Of a DNA stretch of 64,000 bases, positions 61,380 through 64,000 are shown piece by piece. Numbering within the stretch: position 1 is the stretch's first letter; each line of letters opens with the position of its first letter. The DNA is from Gemmata palustris (GTDB lineage Bacteria; Planctomycetota; Planctomycetia; Gemmatales; Gemmataceae), in assembly GCF_017939745.1 (NCBI RefSeq), contig NZ_JAGKQQ010000001.1, positions 3,410,001-3,474,000 of the forward strand. Direction: 5' to 3'. A program made the translations under genes and the position numbers. Under the pieces are notes generated by a model that worked only from the letters and a program-made list of their open reading frames with translations, made no database searches and was not told the origin of the DNA.

Positions 61380-63812
61380 TCATTCCGCGAGTCCCGAACT
61401 GAAGTCCTCTTCTTCCTCCGCGGTCATGCCGGTCGGCGGGGCCGGTTCGGGGGCCTTCGCGGTGACGACCTTTGCGTGCTCCTCGCCCTCAACGACGTCG
61501 GCCCCGTGCGCGCGCTTGATGGCCTCTTCCGTGCTCGTCGGGTCCACCACGCGGCAAATGTCGGTGAGCTTGTCGGAAATCTCGGACAGCTCCTTCTTCC
61601 AATCCTCGGCCGTGAGACCCGGCGGCGTGAGTTGCTCGAACTCCTGCGTCAGCAGAATGAGCCGCAGAAGGTGGCGGAAAATCAAGCCTTCCTGCTTCGT
61701 GAGATCCTTGGTCGTGACGTAGGTGTTGAAGTTGCCGTAATTCACGACCTCGTTCGCGGCCCACACGCCCTGCGTGATGAAGTCGCCCACTTCGGGGTAC
61801 TTCGAGTCGAAGAGCATCCGCGCCTTGTCCGCCAGCACCGGCGGGCGCTCGTCCCACGGCACCCACTCCTCTTCTTCCTCTTCCTCGCCCTCCACCTTCG
61901 GCGCCTTGGCAACGATCAGCCCCTTCGCGATCAACTCCGGGTCGAGCTTCTCCGTTTGCAGCGGACCGGGAGAAAGATCAAAGGGCACGCGGACGAATTT
62001 CAGCAGCGGGCGCGGGAGTTCGAGGACGCTTTCGAGCAACTGCAGGCGCTCTTCGCGGTTCGCGACGCCGAGCAAATCAATCAAGAACGCCCCGTACAGC
62101 GGGTGGCACGCGCGGAACACGAGCAGCTTGTCGAGTTCGAGCGTGGGCGTCGCGGTGAGCGGCGTATAGAGAGGCGGTTCGGGACGAGCAAGCGGCGCGG
62201 CTCCTCCCTTGTTAGAAATCGTGAGATCAAGTACCGCCTTCTCCCGCTTCCCTTCGGGGAGAGGGGACGGAGGGGTAAGTTCCTCTTTTGACGGCGGTTC
62301 TGGATCGAGCTTCACGAACCCGTTCTCGTGCAGCGTGGTCAACATCCGCGTGAGTTGCTTCATCCCGGCTTCGATGCGCGGTTGATCGAGCAGCCGCTTG
62401 CGGACCACGCTGCGAATCTTCTCGACGTCCGGCGACACTTTCAGCAGGTACGCGAGCAGCCGCCACGGGAGCGGCCCCTTGCTGTAGAGCCGGCCCGCCG
62501 GGGCGCTCTTCAGGCGCTCGAAGTCCGTCTCGGTCCAGTATTTCTTTTGCGAGTTCCGCGTCGGCTTCTTTTTGAGCAGCGCCTTCTTCGCTTTGAGCAG
62601 GCCCGGGTCCTTCGTGTTCTCGGGGATCTGGTCGTACTGCTGCTTCCAGCGGAGGATGCGCACGTCGTCCTCTTCCGGGTAGGCGAAGACGTACCCCTCC
62701 GTGTCGTACTGCGGGCGCCCGGCGCGGCCGAAGATCTGGTGTGCGGTGCTCGGGTCGATCAGTTTCTCTTTGCCGAACGGCCCCTTCACGAGCGACGTGA
62801 GTACCACCGACCGCGCGGGAAGATTGATACCCGCCGCGAGCGTTTCCGTGCAAAGAGCAACCGACAGTAGCTTCTTCTCGAAGAGTTCCTCCACCACGCG
62901 CCGGTACTTGGGCAGCAGCCCGGCGTGGTGAACGCCGACCCCGCGCCGGAGCATCTGCTTGAGCTTCGGCCCGACGCCGTTGGGCCATTCGAGCTTGTCA
63001 CACTCCTTGTTCAGCGCGGTCTTCTGCGCCGCGTTCATCAGGTCCAACCCCTTCAACTGCTCGGCCACGTTCCAGCACTCGTCGCGGTTGAACGCGAACA
63101 CCAGGGCGGGGGTTTTCCGCGTGGCGTCGTCGCCCTTCGCGATGTCCACGAGCAGTTCGTTGAGGAACTGGTCCGGCACCCACCGATACGTCAGCGGGAT
63201 CTTCCGTTCGCGCCCCTCGACGAGTTCGAGTTGCCGCCCGTGGCACCGGTCGAGCCAGTTCGTGAACTCGACCGCGTTGCCGACGGTCGCGGAGAGCAAC
63301 AGCAGCCGAATGTGTTTGGGCAGCATGTTGAGCGACAGTTCCCACACGATCCCGCGCTCGGGGTCTGCGAAACTGTGGAACTCGTCCATCACCACCGCGG
63401 ACGTGTGCTGAAAATCGAACCCCTCTGCGTGCAGTAACCGGTTCAGCAGGATCTCGGCCACGACGATGAGCACGCGCGCGTTCGGGTTCACGCGGCGGTT
63501 GCCCGTCACCAGCCCCACGTCCTCGGCCTTGAACCCCCACCGAACGGCCGCGGCCTGCATTTCGGCGAACTTCTGCTCGGTGAGCGCGATGAGCGGCGTG
63601 GTGTAGTACGCAACGGTGTTCGTGTGGAGCGCCTCGTACAGCGCCGCGTGCGCGATGAGCGTCTTACCGGTCCCGGTCGGCGCGCAGACCATCACCCCCT
63701 GCTCCGCCGTGAACCACGCGAGCAGGGCCTCCTCCTGCACCGGGTACGGCGGGTACGGGAGCTGCTCGATGTACTTGGACGCGAGATCGGACCGAATATC
63801 AGACGCACTCAT
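61380..63812 (-). CDS. Ski2-like DEAD/DEAH superfamily 2 helicase
   Basis: An 810-residue ATP-dependent helicase of the Ski2/Mtr4-like group. Motif I is APTGTGKTLIAHAA (44-57), motif Ia TTPLIALTEQKFAEM, motif II VVMDEFHSF, motif III LLSATVGNAVEF, and motif VI IFGRAGRPQYDT. The C-terminal half includes a low-complexity acidic stretch (EGEEEEEEEWVPWD). A segment beginning LTPPSPLPEGKREK, in the middle of the C-terminal half, is encoded by a copy of the dispersed CCCTCCC repeat (62201-62282). RNA or DNA unwinding in repair or RNA turnover is likely. The ATG at 63810-63812 gives MSASDIRSDLASKYIEQLPY; a longer frame extends to 63935. Confidence 0.88.
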   Translation of the reverse strand: MSASDIRSDLASKYIEQLPYPPYPVQEEALLAWFTAEQGVMVCAPTGTGKTLIAHAALYEALHTNTVAYYTTPLIALTEQKFAEMQAAAVRWGFKAEDVGLVTGNRRVNPNARVLIVVAEILLNRLLHAEGFDFQHTSAVVMDEFHSFADPERGIVWELSLNMLPKHIRLLLLSATVGNAVEFTNWLDRCHGRQLELVEGRERKIPLTYRWVPDQFLNELLVDIAKGDDATRKTPALVFAFNRDECWNVAEQLKGLDLMNAAQKTALNKECDKLEWPNGVGPKLKQMLRRGVGVHHAGLLPKYRRVVEELFEKKLLSVALCTETLAAGINLPARSVVLTSLVKGPFGKEKLIDPSTAHQIFGRAGRPQYDTEGYVFAYPEEDDVRILRWKQQYDQIPENTKDPGLLKAKKALLKKKPTRNSQKKYWTETDFERLKSAPAGRLYSKGPLPWRLLAYLLKVSPDVEKIRSVVRKRLLDQPRIEAGMKQLTRMLTTLHENGFVKLDPEPPSKEELTPPSPLPEGKREKAVLDLTISNKGGAAPLARPEPPLYTPLTATPTLELDKLLVFRACHPLYGAFLIDLLGVANREERLQLLESVLELPRPLLKFVRVPFDLSPGPLQTEKLDPELIAKGLIVAKAPKVEGEEEEEEEWVPWDERPPVLADKARMLFDSKYPEVGDFITQGVWAANEVVNYGNFNTYVTTKDLTKQEGLIFRHLLRLILLTQEFEQLTPPGLTAEDWKKELSEISDKLTDICRVVDPTSTEEAIKRAHGADVVEGEEHAKVVTAKAPEPAPPTGMTAEEEEDFSSGLAE
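62201..62282. repeat. dispersed palindromic repeat inserted in frame within the helicase gene
   Basis: CTCCTCCCTTGTTAGAAATC ... CGCTTCCCTTCGGGGAGAGG ... GGAGGGGTAAGTTC has the block order of the repeats at 13811-13894 and 19009-19109. Read on the minus strand it encodes LTPPSPLPEGKREK and NKGGAA within the helicase protein without breaking the frame. Confidence 0.7.
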
Positions 63813-63938
63813 TCGCCGGGCCTCTCTGGGAGCCGTTACTTTAGCAGAATGATGCGCCCGAACGAACGGCCGGCCCCGCGCACCCGCGGTAGCCACCGCG
63901 GTGAGGGGATCGCCCGGCCACAAATCCGGCTCCAACCA

Positions 63939-64000
63939 TCACTTCGATTTGAGGCGCTCGATGAGGAAGTCGGCGGAGGTCTTGTACTTCGGGTGCGCCT
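63939..64000 (-). CDS. 3' end of a further gene (partial)
   Basis: The complementary strand reads ...AHPKYKTSADFLIERLKSK then TGA (stop at 63939-63941). Twenty residues are visible and the rest lies outside the window, so no product can be named. The frame is plausible because a stop and helicase promoter region follow. Confidence 0.4.
   Translation of the reverse strand, partial: AHPKYKTSADFLIERLKSK

Noticed and set aside
1..64000. CRISPR array, tRNA or rRNA gene, prophage, or known defence system
   Set aside because: No regularly spaced direct repeats, cloverleaf-like segments, rRNA-like sequences or phage/defence proteins were recognised. ADP-ribosylglycohydrolase alone is not evidence of a defence island.

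Overview
The window is high-GC bacterial DNA, densely coding on both strands, and it looks like a chromosomal segment of a planctomycete, most probably a Gemmata-like member of the Gemmataceae. The markers are two DUF1549/DUF1553 proteins (one with planctomycete cytochrome-c CxxCH motifs), a DUF1501 protein, a DUF1559 prepilin-type protein, several PQQ-like beta-propellers, ankyrin/propeller fusions and many dispersed palindromic intergenic repeats. No rRNA, tRNA, CRISPR array or recognisable defence island was seen.

Layout. 1-13.7 kb: a DUF1559 protein coupled to a sorbosone-dehydrogenase-like propeller, a repeat-rich gap, an ankyrin-PQQ propeller fusion, an unusual PLP aminotransferase-radical SAM fusion, an ADP-ribosylglycohydrolase, a large DUF4139 protein, a D-Ala-D-Ala carboxypeptidase and another PQQ propeller. 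13.9-24.9 kb: a GH63/MGH1-like glycosidase, a PSCyt1-DUF1549-DUF1553 protein, a complete 1258-bp insertion sequence sitting inside a palindromic repeat with a 4-bp target duplication, then DUF1501, a small protein of unknown function and an MFS transporter. 25-36 kb: an NHL propeller, a zinc alcohol dehydrogenase, a three-gene overlapping phosphorelay operon (multi-PAS kinase, single-domain regulator, hybrid kinase), a shortened UvrC, a small cysteine-rich protein and a VOC protein.

36-48 kb: a YcjX-like P-loop protein, a second DUF1549/DUF1553 protein, a D-cysteine desulfhydrase-like PLP enzyme, and a five-gene plus-strand cluster (two CrtI/CrtN-type desaturases, a PlsC-like acyltransferase, a family 2 glycosyltransferase and an atypical SDR) that looks like an acylated, glycosylated carotenoid pathway of staphyloxanthin type. 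48-64 kb: ParE-like and ParC-like type II topoisomerase subunits, a PhnD-like binding protein, a TolC-like protein, a ClpN-ThiD2-ThiE three-domain thiamine enzyme, a small basic protein, an amino acid permease translationally coupled to a phytanoyl-CoA-dioxygenase-like hydroxylase, PurU, a Ski2-like helicase and the tail of one further gene.

The most unusual items are the aminotransferase-radical SAM fusion (5271-7565), repeat-derived in-frame insertions in three protein-coding genes (two of them at the same site of paralogous DUF1553 proteins), and the palindromic repeat family with its IS insertion. All gene functions are assigned by reading motifs from the translated sequence; no database search was possible.
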